A DNA stretch of 64,000 nt from Phialocephala subalpina (GCA_900073065.1 FJOG01000008.1:163631-227630); one strand, 5' to 3'. Positions 40,734 through 52,800 are shown, numbered from the stretch's first letter. Made by a program: numbers and translations. Notes: generated by a model not told the origin, from the letters alone.

Positions 40734-41759
40734 CCAAGCATTCATTCAAATCAGCCAAGAATGGCAGCTAATTGATTTCAGAATCAAGTAAATCCAGATC
40801 TGCCGCAGAATCCCCACAGCCATTCCTCGTCGTCGTTTTAAACATAACTTCCAACAATACGCGTTTCGTTCTTGTACCAATGCGACTTTCAACAATGTAT
40901 CATCTGCCATTGGCACTCAACGCCCTCCAACTCTCGAGACCATATTACCGACTCCGACGAAGCATTTCAGCTTGAGCACATCCTGATTTCCCCACGACGA
41001 AAGCATAATTTGAACTCACGAACGCTCGACAGTTCCTGATCTCATAATTCACGTGCTACAGCACACCATGAGTCTGCCAACCTGTACGTCGGCGGAGTAC
41101 AGTATGCTGTACCTTTTCAAATAAAGACACGGACTCATACACAATAAGGCCGAGGCGGGATTGACGGTCGAAACAAGCCCTTCTACGTTACTAACGGTAT
41201 CGTTGGATGCAGGCAGACTCTGCAGAGCTGGGGAATTCTAACATACTCGCTGCAATCGCAACGAGGCGCACGCTTAATATACAAAAGAAGTGTTTGGTAG
41301 ATCAGCAACCGATATGTGCAGCTTCTACCATAATGAAGAGGTGGCCTTGCTTTGACAGGAGTCAAGCGATTGATTTATCAGTCCTCCAGCTGCACCAACG
41401 TTGAACATTAAGCAGTTGATGCGACCCGTTCTTGGATACTAGGGCTATTTGTATCTCAAATTATACTTCGAGCAAGGCTCGATGATTTTGGCGTGCAGAG
41501 CGTCACAGCTTATGTCTATGTAGTATGGGCATCAATGAACTTCTGGAGTAAAAGCACTCGGTTCCGTCTCATTATCGTTCGTAAGTGCACTCGTAGAGTC
41601 GATGATGCACAGGAAATTCCTCCGCTGACTGGCTATTGGAAACTTTGTGGTAGTTTGGTTATTTCCATTACAATGTCAAGCTTGTTTCGATTTCTGGTCA
41701 TCTCAATTCAGCCGTCACAGGACCAGAACTTGATGCGAGTATCCGAGCCGCCAAAGCAG

Positions 41760-41820
41760 TCTTAAGCGAGCTCTCTCTTACCACAAAACCCATCTGTTCT
41801 GCACCGCACGCCAGCACGTG
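41760..41820 (+). repeat. Dispersed 60-bp repeat, copy 3
   Basis: Begins TCTTAAGCGAGCTCTCTC, continues ACCACAAAACCCATCTG and TTCTGCACCGCACGC, and ends CACGTG. Confidence 0.6.
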
Positions 41821-42360
41821 GTCAAGGATAGGGTCGCAGGCGCACAGTCCTACAACGATCTCGGTGAGCGCATAGTGGAAACAGCTCTGACCTGGTAAAT
41901 GGCGGCTCAACTGAAATGCGAACTATTCAGTGGACGAAAATTACCATAGTTGCCTTACATTGCGATGCAGAGATGAAATGCGGAATGATCACTGGTACTG
42001 TGGCAGCAAGGTACTCGCGTAATAACGTCCAAGAATGCCTTCTTTCCTATAATCTTCTTTATTACGACTTCGCTGCTCGCGGTAGTCAAGCGAGCTTTGG
42101 AGGGACGTCGCAGACTCGTCCGAAAGAATAACACATGCGCTCAAGGGCAAGCCAATCTCAAAGTATGCGAGCGAAGTGTGAACAGAGAATGTACGTCACG
42201 TGACTAATCCGAGCTTCAAATTGGAAGGCTGGAACTTTCTCCGGTTCACAAGATTTATACCGACCGAACGCAAGGCCCAATGTACCTGTCAAAGTCTCGA
42301 TGTTCGTAATACTTCAAAATAAATTGATTCGGCCACTAGCAGACAGGCCCACTTTCGCTC

Positions 42361-42615
42361 TTGGTATTACGGAACAGTCCAAGCAAGAGTGCATCCAAAA
42401 AGATTTGGCGCTATAAAAGAGAGAGTGGAGAGGCGGTCATCTTTTTGGACTTGTTTGGCAAGCTTATCAAGTGGATCGATCTTTTCAAGCAGGTTGGAGA
42501 CACGGCTGTCCAGTATGATCCAGTCCACGCTGCACTCCCCTGGACTAGCGTTCGATTTCTTTTGCAGGTTTGTAATCTCAATTGGCGAGTGAAGGCATTG
42601 CTAAAGTTTAGGTAG
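42361..42615 (+). pseudogene. Relic of an NLR N-terminal region
   Basis: Reads FLDLFGKLIKWIDLFKQVGD, then TAVQYDPVHAALPW and a segment ending FLLQV. This helical segment (QYDP..AALPW..VRFLLQ) is typical of the domain that precedes NACHT in one class of fungal STAND proteins. The frame stops within 20 residues and no NACHT domain follows, so only a fragment remains. Confidence 0.55.
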
Positions 42616-43327
42616 ATTGCGGTCAACGACTTAAACAAATTTGGCTTCATGGTTGAGGGTCCAAGCGAATAAAATATCGGCAATGTCGTATTCGAGTATC
42701 GGTTCAATACACCACCGCCAAGTGACACACTCTTTCAGTGGCAATCCATTAATTAAAAGAACACATAGATCTTTCGTAAGATAAAGAAAAAAACGTCCAG
42801 AAATCATCTTTGAGCAAGTCTTCCCTTTTCCAGTTCTCCCACGTTCCAATTGCTCCAATGCAGCTGTCGTCATTGACGTTTTATCCCAAGTAACCGTACG
42901 ACGGCCTCTTGAAAAGATTCTCTCTGGCTTATCGCTTATTGATGGAATTGTAATAATTTCAATTGCCTAGCGCGAGAGTTGCGGCCATCGTTTTGGTTGC
43001 GTGTCCTGCAACCACCACTCCAGCGCGGCTGCATTTGACTTCTAAGTCTGCCAGTTTAGTTCTTTAGGGCTGGAGATAGGCAGACGTGGAGTTTAGCTCT
43101 AGTCGAGAGTCGGACTATCCTCCATTCACCAGATTACTCTACAAGGCCCCAGCCCTTGGAGCAGCTCTGCGTCCGGGCAAGGGTCGGACCATTGCCGATA
43201 GTTCTGGGAGGGAGCTGTAAATTTGCGATGGAAGCGCCTGGAGGTTCGTGTGGTGCCACTGCATTATGAAACCAGGAACTGCTACTTCAAGGAGTACGGC
43301 GGCTGCTATCCTGAATTAGTAGTAATG

Positions 43328-43349
43328 TTAACCCCTAACCCTAACCTAG
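43328..43349 (+). repeat. Interstitial telomere-like repeat (CCCTAA type)
   Basis: Contains AACCCCTAACCCTAACCTAG, about three units of the ascomycete telomere repeat TTAGGG on the opposite strand, with slight degeneration. It lies about 100 bp from the broken end of a HET-domain relic. Confidence 0.6.
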
Positions 43350-43451
43350 TTTCTAGGGTATTTCGTTCAGTGTTGATAAAGATACAAGCAAACTGCATCA
43401 ATTCATAACGTTCTCACTCCATATTCAAACCGGAGTCTTCGTAAAGCGGCC

Positions 43452-43862
43452 TCACAGTTTGAGGTCACTGCAAGATTGGAGCCTCCCTTCGTTACAAGAG
43501 ACCAGTGTGACGCCGTGGGGGTCGCCCCACGTGTATGATAATGCTTCGTAAGTAGGTTGCTGGTCCAAATCTGCGTGGAAGATAGATATCTTTGGGGCTG
43601 CTAATGCGTCTCCTAGTTGGAGACGTAGGAGCCTGACGCAACGGACATTTTCTAGAGGCCTGTATTGGTAGCACCTTTGAGAGCCCATACTATTCAATAA
43701 GAATCGCAACAGCATACCGAGTACCGAAAGGCCCGTCGGCAGGTCGGGCTGAGTTAGATTATGATGAAGGTTGAGAAAAGTTCGCGACTCGCCACAAGGC
43801 TGTAGGACGCCACAATGATTCATGGCGCTAACCTCGGAGTAGCAGACCCAAAAATAGACCAC
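43452..43862 (-). pseudogene. Truncated HET-domain gene relic
   Basis: The minus-strand frame contains YQYRPLENVRCVRLLRLQLG, then ISIFHADLDQQPTYEALSYT and WGDP. The YEALSYTWGDP motif is the signature start of HET (heterokaryon incompatibility) domains. The frame ends about 20 residues later, so most of the HET domain is missing. It lies beside a telomere-like repeat. Confidence 0.65.
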
Positions 43863-44509
43863 AATTCGGAGGATCAGATTACTGGTTGACTGCCTTATGT
43901 TTTCTCTATCTCATGTTACGACTTAATTAATCGTCTTGATATGTTTTTCGGGGAGTCCTTATGTAGCTGGTTATATACGTCAATCTTAGAAAACTATTAA
44001 GACAACGACCAGATCCTCAACCACAAACTTTTCTTTCAAGAACTCATCATCCATAATGCTGTGCACATATACAGAGCCAACCAGCTGGTGTTTCCCATTT
44101 TTCATCTGACGGAAAAATATAAGGCATAGGTACTCCAAAGACGACGTAAATATTGTCGCCGATACAGATATTCACGGGCTTAACCCCCACATATCACTTG
44201 CTCGTAAGAAAGGGGTATTTATGGATCGACAGATTCAATATAGATTTATGCTCCGTTACCACCTTCATGATTTACTGCTCTCTCTCTCCCCCAATTCGTC
44301 TCCTTAAACCATTCCAACTCTGCAATGTCGATCGGACCTGCTGCAGCCATTCTCAACCGAGCGATGTTTTAAAGACAGAAATTGATAAGATGAATTTCAA
44401 TCCCCTTCATAGGAGCCTGATATTCCCTGCTCATTCTGATTGTAGATCGACGTAGTTTTCGTAACCTCTCTATTTTTCAGTGAATAACTCACGCTCTCTA
44501 TCATACACC

Positions 44510-45931
44510 CTATTGACTGACTCTCCTCCTCAAAGTCCAGGCCTCAAGTGCCCTACTTGGGTATCTTTTCTTCTCATCCTCCCCACCATCTCCCTTTAAT
44601 TGATTAATTCCGGCAAGGACCTGAATTGAATTGCTTTCCGGGAAGCCCGGGTCCACATTTTCGTAATCATACACCTCCGCAGTATTCTCGGGAATATGTC
44701 TGTCTCTCAGAGCAAACAGCAACTCATAAATCGCATTCACACGACTTCCCGTTCCCGCAACCGTCCTCCAAACTTTCAGTCCGAGTTCCCCAAAAGGTGC
44801 ATACTCCACAATCCTATTATACACATCTCCATCGCCAATTTTTCGGGTCTCGGAGATAATATTCGTCCTCAACTTCTCGATTTCCGCGTCGACATCACTA
44901 ACAATGAACGACTCGTGATCATGCTCCTTGATAGCTTCCAACATCCATTTCAAAACTAAATCCGCAAGCACATGATTCGGTTCAATAACCTTACTCACAA
45001 ACCCCAATCTCGCCAGAACCTGCTCCCAAGGTGCCCCACCCGCATCTCGCAAGAACTTAAAACGCTGCCTTCCAAGATCATAATGCACGCCTGGAAACCA
45101 CCTCTCAGTGATATTCCAGTTCTTCTCATCTTTAAACCTTGCTTGTGTAGTGTCACGCCTTGCAAGACATGGTTGGAAGATGTAGAGCCGATCGTGCAGG
45201 GAAACGGCTTGGTAGACGTGCTCGACGACGGAGGAGATGTTCTCATCGTAGAATTTGGGCCAGTCGAGTCCAACTCCGCCGCTGAATGTCGGCATTCCGA
45301 GTTCACCGACGGTGTCGAAGAGGCCCATGAAGCGGATTGGCGGATTCGGAGTTCTACGTCCTGTATAGTCGTCGTCGCCGATCAAAGGCCACGACGCGTG
45401 CTTTCGAAAGCTCTCTGATTGCTCTGAGTGCGGCGTATCGATTTCGTATGGAGAACGATAGATCCGATATACTTCACGACAAAGAAGATCAAGTTCACCG
45501 TCATCGAGGCCTCCACGCTTAACAATTCCACAGTTGTTGATCATCCCGCCGACACAGCGGACGGTATAGGCCCCTCGACTGAGACCAAACATCCAAATCT
45601 CGTTTTCGCCTTCGGCGTAATTATTCACAATGTATCTGTACGCAGAAATACATTGCTCTGCAATGTCTTGTGCTGTGATGCCGTTGAAGATGTAATCTAG
45701 GAAGGTACTTCCGAGTCCAACACCGTGGATGTAACGAGCTTTTTTGCCGTTGTCGCTGTGGTCTGAATATCCTGGTGGAGGGAAGAAATGCTCGTCTTCA
45801 TCGTTTGCGTCTGTCATGGAGATGCCAATCATTTCTGCCAGCTCGTAGATGTTGGTTTTGGTCGAAGCCTCGCGACCACACCATGTGCCGTCGCAGAGAA
45901 GAATGAGAGGTTTCAGCTGTGGAGAAGACAT
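44510..45931 (-). CDS. DUF2235 alpha/beta-hydrolase (Tle1-like fold)
   Basis: Single-exon 473-aa protein. The N-terminal LILLCDGTW and the nucleophile elbow FGLSRGAYTVR (catalytic Ser near residue 117) identify the DUF2235 family, whose bacterial relatives include phospholipase effectors; the fungal members are of unknown substrate. IRFMGLFDTVGELGMP carries the expected Asp region and GVHYDLG the likely catalytic His. No signal peptide or membrane segment is seen, so it is presumably intracellular. Both ends look natural and the gene is intact. The downstream neighbour on its 3' side is the relic-rich stretch; upstream lies the UNC93-like gene on the same strand. Confidence 0.9.
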   Translation of the reverse strand: MSSPQLKPLILLCDGTWCGREASTKTNIYELAEMIGISMTDANDEDEHFFPPPGYSDHSDNGKKARYIHGVGLGSTFLDYIFNGITAQDIAEQCISAYRYIVNNYAEGENEIWMFGLSRGAYTVRCVGGMINNCGIVKRGGLDDGELDLLCREVYRIYRSPYEIDTPHSEQSESFRKHASWPLIGDDDYTGRRTPNPPIRFMGLFDTVGELGMPTFSGGVGLDWPKFYDENISSVVEHVYQAVSLHDRLYIFQPCLARRDTTQARFKDEKNWNITERWFPGVHYDLGRQRFKFLRDAGGAPWEQVLARLGFVSKVIEPNHVLADLVLKWMLEAIKEHDHESFIVSDVDAEIEKLRTNIISETRKIGDGDVYNRIVEYAPFGELGLKVWRTVAGTGSRVNAIYELLFALRDRHIPENTAEVYDYENVDPGFPESNSIQVLAGINQLKGDGGEDEKKRYPSRALEAWTLRRRVSQ

Positions 45932-46455
45932 TTTGAGTGAGAAGTTGACAACTGGGGGCAGTTTTGTTCCCAGTGGGACACTTCTTTAATGGTTTTAAAA
46001 GGAGGAAAATAGGAGTGTCGTGGATAGCACAAGACTGCAATGTACGAGAAACGTTTTCACATGAATGTGCATCATATCCAGATTCCTCAAGCAACCTGTG
46101 GAAATTCGGTAAGACACTGAAGGAGAACTCCGTGATGGATGGTGGCTATGCCTCATATGGGGGACACAAAATACACTGTGGCTTGTACAAAACGAATGTG
46201 TGAGGCGGTTCGAGAATTTGGGCTGTCAGCCAAAAGCCGTAGACTTGCATTATGCAACACATGCTTCACGATCATTCGCCAAAAATTCGAAATAGACGAT
46301 AATGAGGCTTATTGTGCCGTGTTTCGATATCTGGGGTAGTACAAAGCCTTGGTTTGCAGCCCAACCCCGCACCTAAACCTCGCTGCCAAGATTGAAATTT
46401 GAAGCCACGTACATTCGCAACATCCAAGCTAGCTATTAGAACTCAAAACATCAAT
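45932..46455. other. Intergenic region between DUF2235 and UNC93-like genes
   Basis: Promoter of the DUF2235 gene plus the 3' end of the UNC93-like gene. No gene seen. Confidence 0.35.
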
Positions 46456-48247
46456 TTAAACAATACCCTTCTCAGGGTGTCCAGTAGGGAGGACATCGGC
46501 CAACGTCTCGTCGGAGAAAACCAAATCTTCTTCCACTGTCACATGGTCCTTGACCTTCAACCAAATGACAGGTGCAGCGCAGACGAGCGAGAAAGAGAGA
46601 AGCCCCCAGGTGGAGCCGAATTCTGCCATGAAAGAGCGTTTGTTAGAGTCAATAGACCAAATGACGGCGGCACCTGCGGACTGGATGCCCTTGTAGAAAC
46701 CGACATAGTTGGCCATCTTTCGGCCGGAGTTAGAGAGAGCACCCATGAACCTCATTTGATGTTAGCTTCGAACTTTTCTATAAGAAGTATGAATTAAAAC
46801 TTACCAGTAAGCAGATGCCTGCCAGCTTGCATCATAGAAGCCGTAAAAGATATAAAGGAACATCTTGCCAACATATCCGTCATCTTGCCAGTCCATTGGA
46901 ATAAAGGTCTTTTGAGCAACATCAGCACGAGTGTAGGTCTTGGCGAAGTCATATCCACCACCCCAGATCACCATTGTAATAACAAACAGCACAAGCAAGC
47001 ATACTTTGGCACGGACTGTTCTGCGGACTCGCTCAATATCGAGACAATATCCGAAAATTAAGGCTCCGAAAATCTGAGCAGTCCAGTACAAAAGGTTATT
47101 GAGAGCCTTAGTACGAGTGTTGAAGTAAGCTCCGTTGAATGCATTGAACTGGTAAGTGGTAAACCAGTTGGATGACCAGAACATTGGGAATAGGAGGATG
47201 ATGTAAGGCTCCGTCTTGAGAGTCGTATAAAGTCCAATGAACTCCGACTGCCAGGTTGGGTGCTTCATGAGGACGACACGAGACCCATCCTCACGGTAGA
47301 TATCTTTGGCGTTGCAGAGAAGCAAAGCAAGAAGGAAACCAACGAACATCAGGATAATGAAGGCAATGTAGGTGCCATCGTTAACTGTGCTATTGGTCTT
47401 AATGTGAATGTTTTGCCCAAGAGGAATCTCGAAGCTGTTAATCAATGATCTCAACAAGTTGGAGCGGGAATTATCACGGATCTTCCATGGGTCACTCCTA
47501 GGAAATCTCACTGAGATTCCAATAGGGTGATAAAAAAGAATGAAAGAAAAAGGGATTAAAACATACCAAAGCACCAATGACACCACCCAAGTTGAAAATA
47601 GACCAGAACCAGGCAAAGTATCTTCCCTTGGATCCTTCGTTGGGATACGACAGCATAATGGTTCCCTGAGCAGTCCATAGCAAACCGGCACAAACACCGA
47701 GGAAAGCACCAGCAAATATACTGAAGCCTCCGGTGTGGGTGGAGTGAACAGAGACCAGGAGAGCGATGGCATAAATGCAGTAGCCAATTCCACCGAATGA
47801 TAGAGTGTATTTGACACCCAATCTGTTGACGATGCTGCCACCGAAGAAACCAAAAACAGCAAAAGTACTGTACAGGGCGGTGTTCTAGAGATTGCTATAG
47901 TTAGCGATCTGCGGGGCAACTTTGTGGATTTCAGAAAATATTGGCGCACTTACCATATTATCGGCGGTAGTCGCGTCGGCCTTTCCACCACCTCCCAAAC
48001 CTCCAAGAGCATTGAACATTCCCGGGCACATGAAGCAGACAAATGCAACCATGGTGAGCTGGGTCTTAGGAGAAGCATACCATGGAATCCTAATAGGCCC
48101 AATCTTGATCTCTCTATACATCCATCCCTCAGGACGGCCCGAAGCACCGACGGGCGCCTCATCGATGGGGTGGCTGGGAACGGTGTCCTTCACATCGACG
48201 GGAACGTCGGCAGCTGTCTCGGGGGTCTTCTCATTGATGTCTGCCAT
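46456..48247 (-). CDS. UNC93-like/DUF895 MFS membrane protein
   Basis: Multi-pass membrane protein of the UNC93-like branch of the major facilitator superfamily. Exons 48247-47954, 47884-47567, 47427-46805 and 46750-46456 join in frame to 509 aa, the common size. After a hydrophilic N-tail comes the first segment with MVAFVCFMCPGMFNALGGLG, which is characteristic of this fungal group, followed by GAFLGVCAGLLWTAQGTIML, SYPNEGSKGRYFAWFWSIFN and IGALIPLGQNI. The acceptor at 47428 was chosen because it yields this last junction; a nearer AG leaves an extra 39 residues. The physiological substrate is unknown; roles in ion or metabolite transport are only inferred for fungal members. Confidence 0.9.
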
Positions 48248-49300
48248 AGCGGAGGCAGAGAGCTAAGTATCTATTCGAGTATTGCAGATCACATAGGCAC
48301 GTGGATAATTGCTTCTCTGCTCGAAGATTCGGTCGGGTCTGTCGTGGATGAAGCTTCCAAACGACGATTGCAGGCGAGAAGGCCTGTATATAACTTCCTC
48401 ACTATCTTGACACGCGCCGACGGACACGCGATCGTTATCCGAGCTCCAGGCCGTGAGTGGACCCGAATTGCTTATCCGCAAATCAGTGAAGCTTCAGCAG
48501 GACATCCCTTGCCTCTGGGGCCCTGGGCTGCGCCATGATAGGTTGCAATGCTGGAGCGCGGGTGGCTTGGCAGATGCTACCCTGCGTAAGATTCTACGGC
48601 AAGCCAGCAGTCGTGCGTCCAGTAGGGTGCCATAAGTATTCGACAATGGCCCGTGCAGGCCCGCTTTATTCAGCCAACTAGAAGACTTAGAAGTCCTCTA
48701 CAACCGATATGATTGGTTTGGTGTGCACGTACCAGGCCGAATACTTATGGCACTCTCCTGTAACGTTGTATGCTGATGATAAGATCCCCCCGTTGTGAGG
48801 CCGAACCCGTTGAACCTGCACTAAGCGCGTCCCCGAACGGCTTCTTTAGCGCGACCCAGCTCGTCGAGGTTACAATATAGGGTTACAATATGATTGTCTG
48901 TCTCGCGTGGGCCGCGGTCTCGTATCGAAGCTTTTTTTTCGATTTCATCGGAGTGAGATCGATTAGTAATAGGTGGTGGCCTGCGACTTTGTCGCTTTCT
49001 CACGTGGCGCTTTAAGCGAGCCAACCATACGGGTGCACGTGCGCTCAGAGCTTAATTATGGATGTCAACCCCTCGTAATCGCTTCCAACTGCGCATCTTG
49101 CATGTGCTGACGGAAACCCCAAAAAACAATGCCACACGTGGCTGACTCGCCGGAACTTCTCACGGTGGCTGATGATGGAATTATCACCCTCCATCAACTT
49201 GTGATTTTGAAGGGTGTAAACGGAGTTGATTCTTCTAAATCTACGTGAGAAATCCTCTTATGGAAGGAGCTTCGAACTAGCTGACAAAGAAAACGTGATG
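48248..49300. other. Intergenic region with a MITE-like element
   Basis: Promoter of the UNC93-like gene followed by about 1 kb without a supported gene. It contains the inverted-repeat element at 48627-48753 and a small direct repeat of GGTTACAATAT near 48865-48890. Confidence 0.4.
48627..48753. mobile_element. MITE-like element with 16-bp perfect inverted ends
   Basis: GTGCCATAAGTATTCG at 48627-48642 is the exact reverse complement of the sequence at 48738-48753. The similarity continues more loosely inward (CGTGCA on both arms). The 127-bp unit contains no ORF. No clear target-site duplication was identified at the edges, so it could also be a structured non-mobile sequence. Confidence 0.55.
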
Positions 49301-49650
49301 TCACGTGCTATATATCACAAACTCCCGGGCGAAAATCATGCCTGCAATATGTGTCCCGTGACCGGCGTCCAAATCCCATGGATCGTCCCCATCCGCGTTG
49401 TCTTCATCCCAACCTCCAACTTCCTCTAATTTGGTCTTTTCCTCTTCATCCGGTGTCTCCTGGCTGCTTGTGATAAGACGAGGGGCGGGCAATGAATATT
49501 TCCAAATTCGATTGCGGAGTTCGGGCGGATCTTTGGGAAGAGGTCGAATGTCTCAAGCGGCAGCCTGGATGATCGCCGTCAGAAATTCTTGGATGATACC
49601 AATATTCTCCCATTCAGCTCGCTAGTCTAGTGGACCAGATTGTGGCCAGC
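49301..49650 (-). pseudogene. Chimeric relic: 2EXR-like piece plus HGTH-type piece
   Basis: On the minus strand, ETFDLFPK in one frame is followed, after a one-base shift, by PPELRNRIWKYSLPAPRLI, the hallmark of 2EXR (F-box-like) fungal proteins. The same frame then runs through an acidic linker into WDLDAGHGTHIAGMIFAREF and ends. GHGTH resembles the histidine motif of S8 subtilases, but the context AGHGTHIAGMIYAR also recalls recombinase-like segments linked to fungal RecQ-type elements. No full domain is present. It is a relic; identity of the second piece is uncertain. Confidence 0.4.
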
Positions 49651-49805
49651 TCCGCCTCTATGCGACAATTGCTTGAGCATTTACTATCTTGGCCCGGTAC
49701 CCTACTACAATAACGCTAAGTTGAGAATCGGAGAGGCAATCGCATGCGATTTACAGAATGTCAAACCTCATGATTGCCACAGTACATTTAACACCTAACT
49801 GGAGC

Positions 49806-52800
49806 CTATCGAATTGAGGAATCATGCTTTTCAGATTCACCCCGACTGCCCTCAGGTTTCGCTGACCCGTTCATTTGCAGCGGGCTTTCCTGACTTTTGC
49901 CTACATGTATGCTGCCGTGTCTATCCAATTCATATTTTCTAACAAATCCTTTCCCACATACCTTGCACTTGAACGGTCGCTCTCCACTGTGCTCTCTCTT
50001 TTCATGCGTACTTAACGAATTTGCTCTGTTGTAACTCTTTTCGCAAACCTTACACTGATACTTCGTTGGTGGCTTCTTCACGTGTGGAAACTTCCAGGAC
50101 AAAGCTTCAGGATCTGGATGATACTGGCTCATATGTTGTTTGAGCTCCTTTTCGGTACTCCATCCGATATACATTCTTGTGCAGCCCATCTCGGTGCAAC
50201 AAAAAGGCTTCTCGTGTCGATTGATGTGCTCGGTCAGGCCTCTTTCTTTCATGAACCCTTCGTGGAAGTAATAGCAAGCATGCCTAGAACATTTGTACCA
50301 TTTTGAACCATAAAATTGCTCAAGATCTTGCCTCATAGCATCGATGTTCTGGGCATTCTGGGTTGGACATGAAGTGGGACTTTTACCAAGTCCTTCGAGA
50401 ACACTGCGGAGCTTGGAGATGGTGTTGCCGAGAGTGCCAAGTGCTTCCATCTTGTCTCCAGCAATGCGACTGGCTTTGGTGTAAGTCAAAAGTAACAAAA
50501 GCGACTCGTAGCAATCTGCACCCTTGACAGCAGCACACCGCTCTAGCTGCTCTTCTCGCACTTTCTCATTCTGGATCTGGCCTGGCTCGTACATTTCGAA
50601 GAACTCGTTGATCGCGGCACCCAGATCCGTGTCATCGTCAAGCTTGTCCGGTGTTAAAGATATGACAGCAGTCTCCAGATGGTGATACCAATGCAAACTC
50701 GCGTAGTCGAGAAACGCGTAGTCTCCACGGTTTATGGCCTGTAACATGGCTTCCGTAGGGATATCCGGCTCGAAAATGTCAAATGTAAGGTATTGCATGC
50801 ACAGTGTAGCGAGTTTTGTCTCCTCTTCAATAAGATCCAAGCACTTGTCTTTTATGAGATAGCTATCAAGGCTGTTAGCCCACGCCAGTCGATCTAACTT
50901 GAGGAGCTACTCACTCTCGCGCAGTTTTGTGGACTAGTTGAACTCGGTCTCCAGATTGAAGTTCCACTAGTGATCCGCAGATGTCACGAATATTCAGGAG
51001 CATCTGACGACTTTGGAAGTCCACGTTGCGATTCTTGAGGTCGATCGCTGTTGCCCCTTGAATTTCGTGCCACTTCAATGGCCGTTTGCTGAAGGCCACC
51101 CAGCCAAGAAGCTTTTGTGCAGTTCTACGCCGAACCATATTCGGATTTCTCATTATTCTGTTGACGATGCGCTCATATCTGGGTTCAATTAGCCGAATTC
51201 GTACATTGGCACTGAAGACCGAAAAACCCACGCTTGTTCGAATCCTCCAGGAAAGGTATCGGGGTGCAACTCCTTGTAAACATGTTCCAAGCTCTCCTGA
51301 TCACGAAGGTTTTGTAGAACAAGCCGAGCATACAAAAACATGCCTTCAGCACCGGTACATACCAGCTCGATGATACGTTCTTTATCCCGATCTGGCAAAT
51401 TGAAATGTTCTTGGATTTTGAGAGCCCATTGTACTGTGAAGCTCCTAATGTCCCCCTCGCTATCTTTTTTGGATAATCTTATCGAGTGTGCCGCGTGTAA
51501 TGCTCCTTTTATGTCACTGAGCTCCTGGCTTACGAAGAGACATCGGACCTTTCCAGGCTGTCCAGAATCAAGTGTGTTGGAAGCGAAGAATTTAAGCACT
51601 TTTGACCTTTCCTTTTGTTCACATTCGTCGATTCCGTCAAGTATGATCAGTGTCTGAGGAACTATTTGGAGAGCTGTATTCAACAACTTGACACAGTCTT
51701 CCGAAGTGGACAAAGTCGGTTTCGCTATCTTTAAGCATTCATCATACAGAAATGGGAGTATTGTCGGATTTTGACGAAGTAATTGCACCAGCATTGCTTT
51801 GGCAACGCTCACAAAGGTGTTTCTCTGTTCATCTTTGTCCCGGCAGTAGAAGAATGCGAGAGACAATTCTTTCGCTGATTGAACCGTCTCTAAGCAAGCT
51901 TCGATTAACACCGAGGCTAAAACAGTCTTTCCTAAGTGGTTTTAGAGTGGTATTATAGAACGCACACTGCTGGCTCGGGGTCTGGACTCTGGGGGCCAGT
52001 CGCCGCAGGATCATGATAAGGAGGGGGCAGAAACGTACCAGCACCGGGCTTACCACTTAACCATATCATGGGATATGAATGATTAGTGGGAACAAGCCAG
52101 CTTTTGACTTGGTCCTGATCTAAGATCCATTTACCGCTGCCTGGGATGCTATTTCTTGCCTCGGAGAAAGCAGCTTGGTCGGACTCCGGGTCAGCAGCAG
52201 CCAACCAATCTATGACATGGAGCTTCTTCTTGTGTGTTTCTTCTGCTTCTCGGGCAGCGAATTCTGTTTGAAATTTTAGACGTGTGTCTCTCGATTCCTG
52301 AAATTGCTCCAAGCTGGCGGTGCTTTCTATCAACTCTCGGTGGCGAGTGAGGTCATTCAAGATTGGCTTGAAGCTTTCCTGAAAGTCTTTCCATGTCGAA
52401 GTAAATATTTTCCCCCAGGCTGTTTCTTATCAGTTCCAAATTATCAAGTCATAGGGAGAATGCAGTGTACCTGGTCGAGAAAATACTCGCCAAGCGCGAA
52501 GATGGAACTTCAATATGTCCTCATACATCCAAACGAGAACTTTTTTCATGTGCTCATTCTTTATAAACATTGAACGATACTTTAAAAGAAGGGGAAAAGT
52601 CTCCGCGATCTGCTTGTAAGCATCGAGAAGAACGTCGAACGCCTTGTTCAAGTTGCATGCGGTCTAGGAAGAGTCAGCTAGATCGCAGACGTTAGGAAAT
52701 ATTCCTTCCCGCCACCAACTCACCATCAGCATGAACTTCATGGGGCCCCAAACAAAGCATAGTATTGACGACGTGTTTAGGAACACTTCGATGATTTCTG

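Larger units (their letters stand above)
39912..44509. other. Gene-poor accessory stretch with relics
   Basis: Over 4.6 kb no intact gene is supported. A 190-codon ORF at 39982-40554 next to the gap is open but has no recognised domain. The stretch holds two copies of the dispersed repeat, an NLR N-terminal relic, a telomere-like run and a HET-domain relic, all listed separately. The rest looks non-coding. Confidence 0.45.

Noticed and set aside
48780..48870. Possible tRNA-like segment on the minus strand (GGTTCAACGGG)
   Set aside because: The B-box match is partial and no acceptor stem or A-box can be drawn at the right spacing.
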